Assembly (NCBI GenBank): GCA_964511875.1
Contig: CAZEHS010000006.1
Location: 1 to 64,000, forward strand
DNA: 64,000 nucleotides
Source: CAZEHS01 sp964511875
GTDB lineage: Bacteria; Bacillota; Clostridia; Peptostreptococcales; Acidaminobacteraceae
Direction of reading: 5' to 3'
Shown here: positions 1-9,396 of the stretch, piece after piece
Numbering within the stretch: position 1 is the stretch's first letter
Layout: each line of letters opens with the position of its first letter
Notes under the pieces: model-generated
Seen by the model: only the letters and a program-made list of their open reading frames with translations
Told to the model about the DNA's origin: nothing
Databases searched by the model: none
Position numbers and translations under genes: made by a program

Positions 1-348
1 ACGTTTATCCTAAAGGTCAAGGTCCTAGAAGTAAAAGGAAAACCCAGCCATCCGGTTGGAGAGGTCTTCATCGACGCATTTGGTGACAAGCCGGTATTCA
101 CGGATAGGGGAATTCGCCGCCGTGCCATTCTGGCAGTAGGAAAGCAGGATATTTGTGATCATGCAAAGCTGGTGCCCCTGATTCCTGGTGTAGAGATCGT
201 TGGAAGCAGCTCAGATCATCTTATTGTGGATATTGAGAAATGTGAAACTGGGATATCTGTGGGTGATGTCCTGCCATTCGGTATCTATTATGCTCCGATG
301 CTTTTCCTCAGCAGCTCCCAGAAGGTCAATATCGTTTATAGAGACTGA
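1..348 (+). CDS. C-terminal part of an alanine/ornithine-racemase family PLP enzyme (partial)
   Basis: The window opens inside this gene; 115 residues remain before TGA at 346-348. The visible part is the C-terminal beta domain of fold-type III PLP racemases. It contains LPLIPGVEIVGSSSDHLIVD followed by a VGDVLPFGIYY segment, the arrangement seen in the alanine/ornithine racemase family that also includes D-ornithine and D-lysine racemases. The PLP lysine would lie upstream of the window, so activity and substrate cannot be judged. The next gene starts 41 bases later on the same strand and is probably co-transcribed. A role in D-amino acid catabolism is inferred from family only. Confidence 0.7.
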   Translation, partial: TFILKVKVLEVKGKPSHPVGEVFIDAFGDKPVFTDRGIRRRAILAVGKQDICDHAKLVPLIPGVEIVGSSSDHLIVDIEKCETGISVGDVLPFGIYYAPMLFLSSSQKVNIVYRD

Positions 349-389
349 TACAGGATCCAATAGAATTATCATACGAGGAGGAAATTCTT

Positions 390-1283
390 ATGCGTTTAGT
401 GCGATATGATTTGGGTTCAGGCGGGGTTGTCGGTATAGAAAACAGTTCCGGACAGTTGGTCCCATGCTCGGAAATCTGCAGAACGCTGGGATGGAACCCG
501 GTGGATTCAGTGCAGGGGATCATTGATCGATGGGATGATAAACAGATCAGGGAGGCGGAGATCCAAGCTGATAAAATGCAGGGGATTGATCCCTCAGAAG
601 CTGTGATTTTGACACCAATCCCCTGGACGAAGAGGAATGTATTCTGCCTGGGAAAAAACTACATGGAGCATGCCAGGGAACTGGAAGGGGCAGGAGCAAA
701 TCTCTCAGGCATACCGGACTATCCCATCTATTTCACAAAAACCGCATCACCGGCAATCGGCCCCGATGAATCGATCCAGCTGTTTCCGGAAATCACAGGC
801 GGGGATGTGGATTATGAGGTAGAACTGGCTGTCATCATCGGCAAGCAAGGGGTGAACATAGCTCCAGCGGACGCGGAAGAGCATATTTTCGGGTATACGA
901 TCCTAAACGATATTTCGGCTCGTCAGCTTCAGGTCAAGCATACCCTCTGGTTCAGAGGCAAGTGCCTGGATACACATACAGTCATCGGTCCGGCAATCAT
1001 TCACCGGAGCCGTCTGCCACTGCCTCTGGAATTGAAACTGGGGACTAACGTCAATGGGGAAGTAAGACAGGCTTCAGACACAGGGCACCTGATCTTCGAT
1101 ATACCGACAATCATAAGTGACTTATCAAGGGCAACAACGCTATATCCCGGAGATATCATCGCCACAGGGACCCCCTCCGGCGTCGGCATGGGATTCAAAC
1201 CTCCCCGTTACCTGAAGGAAGGGGACGTTGTGGAGTGCTGGATCGAAGGAATCGGGGTTCTAAGGAATCCTGTGACTCGTTAA
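390..1283 (+). CDS. Fumarylacetoacetate hydrolase (FAH) family protein
   Basis: This 297-residue protein has the FAH C-terminal fold in its last 200 residues. Visible signatures are VFCLGKNYMEHARELEG at the domain start, the metal-binding stretch DVDYEVELAVIIG, the segment TILNDISARQLQ, and the closing ATGTPSGVGMGF. Members cleave C-C bonds or decarboxylate and isomerise oxo-acids using a divalent metal; the substrate cannot be read from sequence. The first 80 residues are the usual variable N-terminal region of the approximately 300-residue FAH proteins. The start is set by GAGGAGGAAATTCTT before ATG 390. It lies just downstream of a racemase-like gene and is followed by a clear terminator, so it ends that operon. 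Confidence 0.9.
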   Translation: MRLVRYDLGSGGVVGIENSSGQLVPCSEICRTLGWNPVDSVQGIIDRWDDKQIREAEIQADKMQGIDPSEAVILTPIPWTKRNVFCLGKNYMEHARELEGAGANLSGIPDYPIYFTKTASPAIGPDESIQLFPEITGGDVDYEVELAVIIGKQGVNIAPADAEEHIFGYTILNDISARQLQVKHTLWFRGKCLDTHTVIGPAIIHRSRLPLPLELKLGTNVNGEVRQASDTGHLIFDIPTIISDLSRATTLYPGDIIATGTPSGVGMGFKPPRYLKEGDVVECWIEGIGVLRNPVTR

Positions 1284-1291
1284 ACAGAAGC

Positions 1292-1329
1292 AAGAATCAG
1301 TCCATGAATCAACGGACTGATTCTTTTTT
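1292..1329 (+). terminator. Rho-independent terminator after the FAH gene
   Basis: A 12-bp stem (AAGAATCAGTCC pairing with GGACTGATTCTT) with a 10-base loop runs directly into six T residues. It begins 9 bases after the FAH stop codon. Confidence 0.9.
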
Positions 1330-1436
1330 GATTGAGGTGTGATCATTGGGAATGATGATTAAAATTCAAATATCTGGGTAATAAGTGATTATTGGTCGGA
1401 TTTTTTCATAATCAATCGTTGTCAAAGGAGGATGAC

Positions 1437-4301
1437 ATGAAAAAACAACTTAACAAACAGCTGTCACTTATCCTGTGTTTTCTAATGGTCTTCTCGGCGT
1501 TCGTGCCGGTCTTTGGTGCCAGCGACTATGAATCACATTGGGCAAAGGATGCGATCCAATCAGCCATCAATTCCGGGATAGTGGCAGGTTATCCCGATGG
1601 CTCATTCAAACCCGAAAAAGCAGTCACTCGGGCAGAGTTTTTTTCGTTGGTCAACAATGCATTCCAATTCACTACCTCATCTGCAGTGATGTACACGGAT
1701 GTGGCAGCAAATGCATGGTATGCCCCAATTGTTGCAAAAGCGCAGGCTGCAGGATACATCAGCGGCTACCCGGATGGCACCATCAAACCGGATGGCAATA
1801 TAACGCGACAGGAAGCAGCAGTTGTATTGAGCCGGCTTAAATCCCTGACAGCTGTATACCAGAATCTTGCATTCACCGATGCGTCTGCAATAGGTGACTG
1901 GAGCAGACTGGCAGTCATTGCCGTGGTTGAGGCGAAAATCATGATAGGCTATCCGGATGGTAGATTTCAGCCGCAGGCACAGATCAAAAGGGCTGAAGCT
2001 TTGGTAGCCATAAATAACTGCGTAAATTATCCGGGTATCAATGTAACAAAGGGTACAGTCTATGATAAAGCGGGCATATTCGGCTCCTCACAGGAGACGA
2101 CAACAATCGACGGCGACGTAATCATCAAAGCAGCAGGTGTTACCCTGCAGAACACCATAGTAAATGGCAACCTGACAATTGCCAAGGAAGTAGGAGAGGG
2201 TGATGTCACCCTTCAGAGTGTCACGGTCAAAGGCGACATTCACGTTAATGGCGGCGGGTCCAACAGCATCTATTTCATAAATGTTACTACTGGAAAGGTG
2301 TACGTTATGAAGGATGGCGGTCCGGTACGTATTGTGGCCTCCGGAACAACCGAAATTGATGAGGTTATCGTCGGATCCGACGTGATATTGGAAGAAGTCG
2401 ATCTGACAGGCGAAGGGTTTGTCGGGATCACAGTAGAGTCAAATGCCGCAGGCGGTATTGATATCACTCTGATTAATGTCAAATGCGACAGTGTTGATAT
2501 CATGGCTGAAGGCGTAACCCTGAACGTGGACAGCAGGTCAACGATCGGAACGCTGACTCTCGATGAAAAAGCAACAATTAAAGGCACTGGCGTGATTACC
2601 GAAGCGATAATAAACGCCAGCGGAGTGACCTTCCAAAAAGAACCGGCAATAATGACTGTTGCCCCAGGTGTGACCGCTCCTACAATTGTTCCGGTTTCAT
2701 CGGGCGGTGGCGGTGGTGGTGGCGGAGGTGGCAGCACTAATGTTGAAGTGAGTGCTATTACGAATGCAGATGTTTCGGTAACAACCGGCAGCATCAAGTT
2801 CAATTATGCGTTCACAGATGCTGACGGTGCAGTGACGTATGCCGTGGCTAAATCTGCTCCCTACTACCTGAATCTTGATGCATCTTCAGTAACCATAACA
2901 AATGGTATTGATTCAACTACAGCTTCTTTAACTAATTTGGCGATTTCAGATGATGGAACAGTTACTTATGCAGATCTTGCGGCTGTCCAAACCAAATTCA
3001 CCAACCTTACTTTTGTTCCTTCGCAGATTCTAATTCATCTAGTTGGAGCCTCTTCTGTCAATTCAGGAGCAAATGCATGGACTAAAGATGTGACGGTAAC
3101 TCTTGATTCTGCAGAGATTGCGTTGCTGACGCCAGCACCATCGACAGCACCAAGTGCTGTAACTCTGGGAGTAGGCAGCACTGCTCCAGTTGGCGGCGTT
3201 ACGAATGTAGCCATACCAGCAGCTGGCCTTACTGATACAACCGGCGCTGTAACCGATTGGATGGCCACTACAGCGAGCAATATTTCATTCACGGTATCAG
3301 ATGTTACACCAGCTGTATCAACGATTTTGATCAATGGTGATGCATACACAAACGGAGCAGATTATACAATTGCAGCTGCAGCTCCGCTGACAATCGTTGT
3401 AACTACAACAGAAGCCGGTAAAATACCTGGCGTTAGAACCTTTACGATAGCAGTTACTGCAGCTCCAGTACCAGTAGCAGATTTTGCCAACACTGCAGTG
3501 ACAACTTCATCGGCAACGTTTACGTGGACAGCTGCAGCAGGAGCAGCATCAGTGACGCTAGAACAGTCACCTGCAGGATCAGGCACCTGGACTGATGCGA
3601 CAACTGAAGTGTTAACGGCTGAATCGACAACTGCCACGGCATCCGGCTTAGATGTTGCCACGGCATATGACTTCAGACTTATCGTTTCAGGCGGAGCAAA
3701 TGAGGGAACATCAAATGTAGTGGCAAACATAACGACAATTACGATTCCCGTTGCTGATTTTTTGCACAATGAAGTAACAGACACAACAGCAACATTCACA
3801 TGGACAGAAGCAGCAGCAGTAACAACGTCAGTGAAAATCCAGCAGTCGCTGACGGGATTGAATGCATGGATGGATTCGACTGCAGTGTTAGCTGCTGCAT
3901 CCGGTACGGTAACTGGTTTAACAGCTTCAACGGATTATGACTTCAGACTGGTCGTAGTGGGCGGAGTAAATGCCGGTACATCAAATGTAGAGGTAGACAT
4001 TACTACAAATCCAACACCAGGAACAGTAGCTACTTTTGCAATAACAGGCAATTTGACTACAGATACAACTGCAACATTCACATGGACGGCTGCAACAGGT
4101 GCAACATCAGTAAATATCCAGCAGTCGCTTTTTGGAACTGGTACATGGACTGACGCTGCAACAGCTGCATTAGATGCAGCATCAACAACAGGCACTGTAA
4201 CTGGCTTAACACCTGGAGAAACTTATGACTTCAGACTATTCGTAGTAGGCGGATCATTTGCAGGTGCATCAAACACAATAGAAAATATTATAGCAGAGTG
4301 A
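1437..4301 (+). CDS. S-layer-homology (SLH) surface protein with beta-rich stalk and three Fn3-like repeats
   Basis: The 954-residue product has a signal peptide (residues 1-29, cleavage after VFGA) and three SLH domains at about 30-75, 90-140 and 150-195. Each SLH domain carries the G-YPDG-x-x-KP-type core (VAGYPDGSFKP, ISGYPDGTIKP, MIGYPDGRFQP). SLH triplets bind pyruvylated secondary cell-wall polymer, so the protein is probably anchored at the surface. Residues 210-415 are rich in alternating V/I/T, like a short beta-solenoid. A run of ten glycines (423-432) follows, then an Ig-like region to about 670, then three Fn3-like repeats (about 677-770, 770-860, 860-954) sharing TFTWT, QQS or EQS, and YDFRL. 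ATG 1437 is preferred because AAAGGAGG stands just upstream; the frame is open to 1392. No catalytic motif is seen. Confidence 0.88.
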   Translation: MKKQLNKQLSLILCFLMVFSAFVPVFGASDYESHWAKDAIQSAINSGIVAGYPDGSFKPEKAVTRAEFFSLVNNAFQFTTSSAVMYTDVAANAWYAPIVAKAQAAGYISGYPDGTIKPDGNITRQEAAVVLSRLKSLTAVYQNLAFTDASAIGDWSRLAVIAVVEAKIMIGYPDGRFQPQAQIKRAEALVAINNCVNYPGINVTKGTVYDKAGIFGSSQETTTIDGDVIIKAAGVTLQNTIVNGNLTIAKEVGEGDVTLQSVTVKGDIHVNGGGSNSIYFINVTTGKVYVMKDGGPVRIVASGTTEIDEVIVGSDVILEEVDLTGEGFVGITVESNAAGGIDITLINVKCDSVDIMAEGVTLNVDSRSTIGTLTLDEKATIKGTGVITEAIINASGVTFQKEPAIMTVAPGVTAPTIVPVSSGGGGGGGGGGSTNVEVSAITNADVSVTTGSIKFNYAFTDADGAVTYAVAKSAPYYLNLDASSVTITNGIDSTTASLTNLAISDDGTVTYADLAAVQTKFTNLTFVPSQILIHLVGASSVNSGANAWTKDVTVTLDSAEIALLTPAPSTAPSAVTLGVGSTAPVGGVTNVAIPAAGLTDTTGAVTDWMATTASNISFTVSDVTPAVSTILINGDAYTNGADYTIAAAAPLTIVVTTTEAGKIPGVRTFTIAVTAAPVPVADFANTAVTTSSATFTWTAAAGAASVTLEQSPAGSGTWTDATTEVLTAESTTATASGLDVATAYDFRLIVSGGANEGTSNVVANITTITIPVADFLHNEVTDTTATFTWTEAAAVTTSVKIQQSLTGLNAWMDSTAVLAAASGTVTGLTASTDYDFRLVVVGGVNAGTSNVEVDITTNPTPGTVATFAITGNLTTDTTATFTWTAATGATSVNIQQSLFGTGTWTDAATAALDAASTTGTVTGLTPGETYDFRLFVVGGSFAGASNTIENIIAE

Positions 4302-4394
4302 GATGATCGTTGAACCCCTGTGTTCGAATCAGAATAAGTATCGAACCAGATTCGCCTACTCAGGTTTAGTTTAAAGGTCCATCTTAACCACTTC

Positions 4395-4436
4395 AACGAA
4401 AGCACCCCACAATTAAAAGTTGTGGGGTGCTTCGTT
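4395..4436. terminator. Stem-loop after the SLH gene
   Basis: Long hairpin: AACGAAAGCACCCCACAA pairs with TTGTGGGGTGCTTCGTT around a short A/T-rich loop. It lacks a strong T-run, so it may be a weak terminator or an mRNA 3'-end structure for the SLH transcript. Confidence 0.6.
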
Positions 4437-4550
4437 AAGATCCAATTTGAGAGTTGCATGCATTGGATTGACACAGGAAATCTGAAGTAGGAAAATTATA
4501 TTAAGAAGATAGTAGTCCTGTATCGATCTGCTTGGAAAGGAGGCAGAATA

Positions 4551-5750
4551 ATGAAACAAGTTCAATTTCTGATTCTCTCCATTCTGCTGTTGTTCCTGAT
4601 GGGATGTGGTGAGAAGGTCTCTCAGCCAACGTTTATAAATCCGCCCCCTGCAGCTGTTCAGGAAATCTGGCCTGAACTGGAACGGGTCGAAGCCTTCCCG
4701 AATCTGGTTTTCGATCAACCGGTGGAATTCCTGCATGCCGGTGATGACAGCAACCGGTTCTTTGTCGTAGAGAAAACAGGCAGAGTGATTGTCTTTGAAA
4801 ATGATCCGCAGGTGACAGCTTCTGATATCTTCATAGACCTGAGCAGCCGGGTGGACAGCAGAGCCTCGGAAAAAGGCCTGCTGGGGATGGCGTTCCATCC
4901 GAACTTCACACAGAATGGATTTTTTTATGTGAATTATACGAATGATACCCACACGGTTATAGCCCGTTATCAGGTGAATCCGGACAATCCGAAGCAAGGG
5001 CTGTTTGAAAGCGAGCAGGTCCTCATCACCATCCCGCAGCCCTATGCCAATCATAATGGCGGGCATCTTCTTTTCGGGCCGGACGGTTATCTATATATCG
5101 GCACCGGAGACGGCGGCTCGGCAGGAGACCCTCAGGGCAATGCTCAGAGCCTGAAGAGCCTGCTTGGAAAAATGCTGCGCATCGATGTGGATTCGATACA
5201 GGAAGGGAAGCCTTACGGTATTCCGGCAGATAATCCCCTGGTTGGCAATTCGAATGGTTTTCTGGAGGAAATCTATGCATATGGTCTGAGAAACCCTTGG
5301 AAATTCAGCTTTGATATCCAGACCGGCCGCCTATGGGCTGCGGATGTCGGGCAGAATACTGTGGAGGAGATAGATTTCATTGAAAAAGGCAAGAATTATG
5401 GCTGGAACATCATGGAAGGAAGCCTGTGCTATCCAGCCTCCAGCAATTGCAGCAAGGAGGGTCTGCAGCTGCCGATATGGGAATACAGACAGCCCTTGGG
5501 CAGATCGGTTACAGGGGGATATGTATACCGGGGCAGTATGATTCCCGGCCTTTCAGGGACCTATGTTTACGGCGATTTTGTGACTGGTCTGATATGGGGT
5601 TTGCGTACTAGTGATGATCTGACACCGCAGAACAGGCTCCTTTTGGACAGCAAGCTGAACATCTCCTCATTCGGGGTTGATAAAAGCAACGAATTGTATA
5701 TTCTCGATCTGGGAGGAAAAATATACAAATTGAAAGAAACGTTAAAATGA
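4551..5750 (+). CDS. PQQ-type sugar dehydrogenase (glucose/sorbosone dehydrogenase family) lipoprotein
   Basis: This 399-residue lipoprotein has a lipobox at LMGC (Cys about 19) after a short hydrophobic signal, so it should sit on the outer face of the membrane. The rest is a six-bladed beta-propeller of the soluble glucose/sorbosone dehydrogenase family: GLLGMAFHPNF, the active-site-like NHNGGHLLFGPDGYLYIGTG, GDPQGNAQ, YGLRNPWKFSFD and the NYGWNIMEG strand. Characterised homologues oxidise aldose sugars with PQQ, but many Firmicute members have no proven cofactor and no PQQ synthesis gene is visible here. AAAGGAGG precedes ATG 4551. Downstream glycosyltransferase genes follow on the same strand. 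Confidence 0.85.
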   Translation: MKQVQFLILSILLLFLMGCGEKVSQPTFINPPPAAVQEIWPELERVEAFPNLVFDQPVEFLHAGDDSNRFFVVEKTGRVIVFENDPQVTASDIFIDLSSRVDSRASEKGLLGMAFHPNFTQNGFFYVNYTNDTHTVIARYQVNPDNPKQGLFESEQVLITIPQPYANHNGGHLLFGPDGYLYIGTGDGGSAGDPQGNAQSLKSLLGKMLRIDVDSIQEGKPYGIPADNPLVGNSNGFLEEIYAYGLRNPWKFSFDIQTGRLWAADVGQNTVEEIDFIEKGKNYGWNIMEGSLCYPASSNCSKEGLQLPIWEYRQPLGRSVTGGYVYRGSMIPGLSGTYVYGDFVTGLIWGLRTSDDLTPQNRLLLDSKLNISSFGVDKSNELYILDLGGKIYKLKETLK

Positions 5751-5775
5751 AGGAATCAGCCTCATCACGTGGTTT

Positions 5776-5808
5776 TGGTTTATACAGGGCCATCAAGGGT
5801 ATAAACCA
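5776..5808 (+). other. Intergenic stem-loop between sugar dehydrogenase and glycosyltransferase
   Basis: TGGTTTATAC and GTATAAACCA form a perfect 10-bp stem with a 13-base loop, ending about 10 bases before the G-rich ribosome binding site of the next gene. It has no T-run. It may be a processing or translation-modulating element. Confidence 0.4.
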
Positions 5809-5831
5809 CACGCACGGAGAAGGGGGGGGTC

Positions 5832-7862
5832 ATGTCATTGAATGAGTTCACTCAATTAAGAAATGATCATTTCGAGAGGAATTCTGTATCATTTCAGGAA
5901 TATTATCTGGAAAAATACTCTCATGATATTGCATTGGGCTGTACGATGAAATATTCATTGGCAAAAAAAATAGCCTATGTAAGAACGTTGCATAGGAGTA
6001 CTGACATTGTTGAGAATCAACTGTTCGAATTGTTGAATGATCTGGGTGAGAACGTTTATCTCGATAGATATATTGTGGATCTTATTGTAAAGAATGCCGA
6101 TCATCTGGCTGGTGAAAGATTCAGTGATAAGCTTTTCAGCATGCTGGAAGACAGGAACTGCTCCCCGGACAGACTGTGCAATCTCATGGATATCTGTATC
6201 GAGTGCAATGAGCATATTCTGGATTGCGGGAGTATGAAAGATATGCTGCATCGGTATGAAAATGATTTTGATGCAGTATCCATATTGTTGGATTACATGT
6301 ATCACTTCAATGTATGTGAATTCTCAGATCATTTGCTGGTACTGCTTGATGGAGAGTATCCGGAAAGTATCCGGATTCAGATCATGGATTCATACATCCA
6401 TTTGAATCAGGGGAAACAGGATGCAGTAAATACAATCAGAACGAAGATAAACAACTTCAGGAACAATAAGGTATATTCAGATTATCTTGATTTTATTACT
6501 TTAGGAGTGAATATGAACACCGGCGGTCTGACAATTGCTCAGGCTATGTTTTATGGAGATCCGGACGATTGCGGAAAAGGACAGAGCGGTGGTTTATGCA
6601 CATTTTTAAGGACCCTTGGCAATCACCTGACTGAATCGCAGGAAGTAGCCAACGTACTTACTATGACCATCAATAATGATTGGAATGATGAACGGCCGAT
6701 GCTAAGCAGAGATTTCAAGAATCACTGGATTATCAGAATGCCGCTCTATCTGAATACAGAAAACAAACTGATTTTTGTAAAAAAAGAACGGGTGATCAAA
6801 AGATTCATTGCCAGATTCATGGGAAAACTCAATGTCAAATTAGATATTCTTCATATCAGGTATCTGGATTATGCTTCAAAATCCATAGCATCCTATGCTA
6901 AAGACATTAACTCCAAGCTGGTATTCACTTTAACCCCCGATCCCCATCGGACAATGGTGGATCATGAAGGTCGCTTGAAATTCTATGATATGGAAGAAGC
7001 CTTGGAAAAACTGGATAGAATCGGCATTGGTGATGAATTGCTTACAATGGCTGATGGCATTATCGGAATTGGTGGAGATGCAATAAGAAAAGAGCTGGAA
7101 TTGAATTTTCCACAGCTTCGGCATAAGAGAAACAATATTTATTTTGAAATGATCGGTGAAGGAATTGATTCGGATGTAGTATCTCACGACTTCAATGATG
7201 AAGAAATTACAAAATATTTGAAATGCAATTTGGACGATGGATTTTTCGGAAATCCCATTATTTTGAATGTCGGAAGATTGAACAGACAGAAGGGACAGGA
7301 TAAACTCATAAAAGCATGGGGAGACTCCAGATTGTGGAAGGATTACAATCTGATTGTAATCGGAGGAAATGGGGAGAAACCCAATAATGAGGAACAATAT
7401 ATCGTCTCATTCTTTAATGATTATATTGGATCCAATGAACACCTCCGCAGAAGGTTTGCTCATTTTGATGCCCTGCCTAATAAGGTCGTAAGGGGCATTG
7501 AAAGAGCAATAATGAACGATCAAGCCGGCAGATATCCGAACATATACATCTGTTCGAGTCAAAAGGAAGAATTCGGAATATCGGTTTTGGAAGCACTTTC
7601 TGAACGTTTCCTGGTTTTTGCTCCGGTTGCCGGAGGTGTAAAAACCTATCTGAACAATGGAATCAACGGTTTTCTGATCGACACTTCAGACTGGTCCGCT
7701 ATTTCTGAGGAAGTGGAGCGGGTGATCTATTATTCCAACCGATCCATTCAGGATTTTATGGACATTCAAAAAAGAGGACAGCAGACAGTCAACAGTCATT
7801 TTTCAATGGTTGAAATCGCAAAGGACTTTCTCGACTTTTATTTGGAAATCAAGGAGGGATGA
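5832..7862 (+). CDS. Two-part glycosyltransferase with GT4-type (GT-B) C-terminal domain
   Basis: The protein has 676 residues, long for a GT4 enzyme (usually 350-450). The C-terminal part is clear: ILNVGRLNRQKGQDKLI at about 478-494 is the nucleotide-sugar-binding strand, and EEFGISVLEALSE at about 578-590 is the E-x7-E motif, followed by PVAGGVKTYLNNGINGFLID. Residues 1-230 are helical, charged and unlike known GT domains; residues 250-460 look like the N-terminal Rossmann half. A run of eight Gs forms the Shine-Dalgarno before ATG 5832. The stop overlaps the next gene start as ATGA, so both transferases are translationally coupled and likely build the same glycan or glycolipid. Acceptor and donor are unknown. 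Confidence 0.82.
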   Translation: MSLNEFTQLRNDHFERNSVSFQEYYLEKYSHDIALGCTMKYSLAKKIAYVRTLHRSTDIVENQLFELLNDLGENVYLDRYIVDLIVKNADHLAGERFSDKLFSMLEDRNCSPDRLCNLMDICIECNEHILDCGSMKDMLHRYENDFDAVSILLDYMYHFNVCEFSDHLLVLLDGEYPESIRIQIMDSYIHLNQGKQDAVNTIRTKINNFRNNKVYSDYLDFITLGVNMNTGGLTIAQAMFYGDPDDCGKGQSGGLCTFLRTLGNHLTESQEVANVLTMTINNDWNDERPMLSRDFKNHWIIRMPLYLNTENKLIFVKKERVIKRFIARFMGKLNVKLDILHIRYLDYASKSIASYAKDINSKLVFTLTPDPHRTMVDHEGRLKFYDMEEALEKLDRIGIGDELLTMADGIIGIGGDAIRKELELNFPQLRHKRNNIYFEMIGEGIDSDVVSHDFNDEEITKYLKCNLDDGFFGNPIILNVGRLNRQKGQDKLIKAWGDSRLWKDYNLIVIGGNGEKPNNEEQYIVSFFNDYIGSNEHLRRRFAHFDALPNKVVRGIERAIMNDQAGRYPNIYICSSQKEEFGISVLEALSERFLVFAPVAGGVKTYLNNGINGFLIDTSDWSAISEEVERVIYYSNRSIQDFMDIQKRGQQTVNSHFSMVEIAKDFLDFYLEIKEG

Positions 7863-9199
7863 GCTCTGTGGCCTATGAACATGTACTTCTGTTGAGTCCC
7901 CCTTTCTATTCGCATTTCATGCCGATGCTGGCAATAGCGAAAAGTCTTAAAAAGATGGATTTGAAGGTTACCATCGGCTGCAGCAGGGAATTTGAAAAAG
8001 AAGTGACTGCAGCCGGTCTGGATTTCGTAGATATAGATTTGAATACGAACAGGAATACAGGAACAGCGAAGCAGACTTATCAACCTGAATCGGAAAAAGC
8101 CAGATTGGAGGAGTTTTTTGAAGCAACCCGAAAAGGGCCTGTTGAGACACTGATCACCCAGATGAAACACAGGGAAATGGATATGCTGCCGAACCCTCAA
8201 AGGCTGATGAAACAAATTATGACAATTGAAAACGAAATCATGCCGGACTTGTGGATGGTCGATGTCTTGTCCTATGGAGCCACCTTAAGTCTTCATTGCC
8301 TGGGACTTCGCTACATGACATTCTGTCCTCCTCATCCTGATACGATCCCCTTCCACGGTGAGCATCATGGCATACCGAAAAACTGGCCATCATGGTATGC
8401 AGTAGATCAGAAAAAGACAAGTGACATTGAAGAAGCCTCCAAGAAAACACAGGATGCTTTCACATCCATATTCAATACGTTTATCAGCACCCACTGCAAG
8501 AACGCAAGAATCGTAGATAATGCCTTCCGACTGGCTTCCGATCATGCAGTCATTTATAACTACCTTGATTTTGATTTCGAAGAAAACATCAAGGAGAAGC
8601 CTCTAAGAATCTTTATAGGGCACGCCTTTGAAGAAGAGAGCTTGAACGGATACTGGCATGAAATCGTTGCGATACCGGACCGGAGGAAAATTCTTATAAC
8701 CCTGGGCACTTTTTTGTCAGAAAGAATGGACGTACTCGAGCAATTGATATCCGCCTGTCAGGAATTCGATCCCGAGGCTCTCCTGATCGTATCTGCCGGA
8801 AGCAATGCTGATAAGCTGAAAGACTATGAATCCTCCAACACGATCGTCAGCGGGTTTATCCCGCAAAAGGGGATAATAAGATACATGGATATGGTGATAC
8901 ACCATGGGGGCTGCAACACATTCACCGAAAGTATCCGTTATGGGAAACCGATGATCATCCTGCCTTTCTCTAGTGATCAATTCACAATTGCCTTTGATGC
9001 AGAGAGAAATAATCTTGCCGTATCTTTGGATCCCAATCACCTGTCAAAGCCCATCGTTCTTGATGCCCTAAACAGGGTTTTTCGTATGGAAAAAGATAGT
9101 CTGCTGAGATGGAGCCTGTTTTCAAAAGCGAGGGGACCCGCATATGCAGCGGCCATCATCAAAACGATGATCAGTGAAAGGATACAAGATTCATTTTAA
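7859..9199 (+). CDS. GT1/UGT-like glycosyltransferase
   Basis: This 446-residue GT-B enzyme resembles the macrolide/UDP-glycosyltransferase (MGT/UGT) family. The N-terminal strand VLLLSPPFYSHFMPMLAIAK is the acceptor-domain start. The donor half shows ILITLGTFLS (about 279-288), VSGFIPQKGIIRYMDMVIHH and HHGGCNTFTESIRYGKPMI (about 347-365), and PFSSDQFTIAFDAE, the classical PSPG-like donor-binding region. Such enzymes glycosylate lipids, small molecules or antibiotics. The start overlaps the upstream transferase stop by four bases (ATGA). No signal peptide or membrane helix is evident, so it should act at the cytoplasmic face. Confidence 0.85.
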   Translation: MSSVAYEHVLLLSPPFYSHFMPMLAIAKSLKKMDLKVTIGCSREFEKEVTAAGLDFVDIDLNTNRNTGTAKQTYQPESEKARLEEFFEATRKGPVETLITQMKHREMDMLPNPQRLMKQIMTIENEIMPDLWMVDVLSYGATLSLHCLGLRYMTFCPPHPDTIPFHGEHHGIPKNWPSWYAVDQKKTSDIEEASKKTQDAFTSIFNTFISTHCKNARIVDNAFRLASDHAVIYNYLDFDFEENIKEKPLRIFIGHAFEEESLNGYWHEIVAIPDRRKILITLGTFLSERMDVLEQLISACQEFDPEALLIVSAGSNADKLKDYESSNTIVSGFIPQKGIIRYMDMVIHHGGCNTFTESIRYGKPMIILPFSSDQFTIAFDAERNNLAVSLDPNHLSKPIVLDALNRVFRMEKDSLLRWSLFSKARGPAYAAAIIKTMISERIQDSF

Positions 9200-9262
9200 G
9201 TACATTAAGTTTTCTTTACGTATGTGATACAGAATGCGTAATCAAATGAACAGACTGTTATG

Positions 9263-9298
9263 AACCGGTTGAAGTTGTTGTCATTCAGCCGGTTTTTC
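9263..9298 (+). terminator. Rho-independent terminator after the glycosyltransferase pair
   Basis: AACCGGTTGAA pairs (one G-T pair) with TTCAGCCGGTT and is followed by a T-run, 63 bases after the stop codon of the second transferase. Confidence 0.75.
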
Positions 9299-9396
9299 CT
9301 TTCCTTCGGACAGTAAGACAAATCAATCCGTATCAGTATTAAAGCGGGTAAAAGGGGTATACTGACCCTGTATGGATAAGAGACAGGAATTCGGCG

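Noticed and set aside
2270..2803. Minus-strand frame with a polyproline run
   Set aside because: The proline run is simply the complement of the GGN codons of the deca-glycine hinge in the SLH gene.
3465..4290. Possible tandem DNA repeat or CRISPR-like array
   Set aside because: The periodicity is about 280 bases and matches Fn3-like protein repeats in frame; there are no short conserved repeats with unique spacers.
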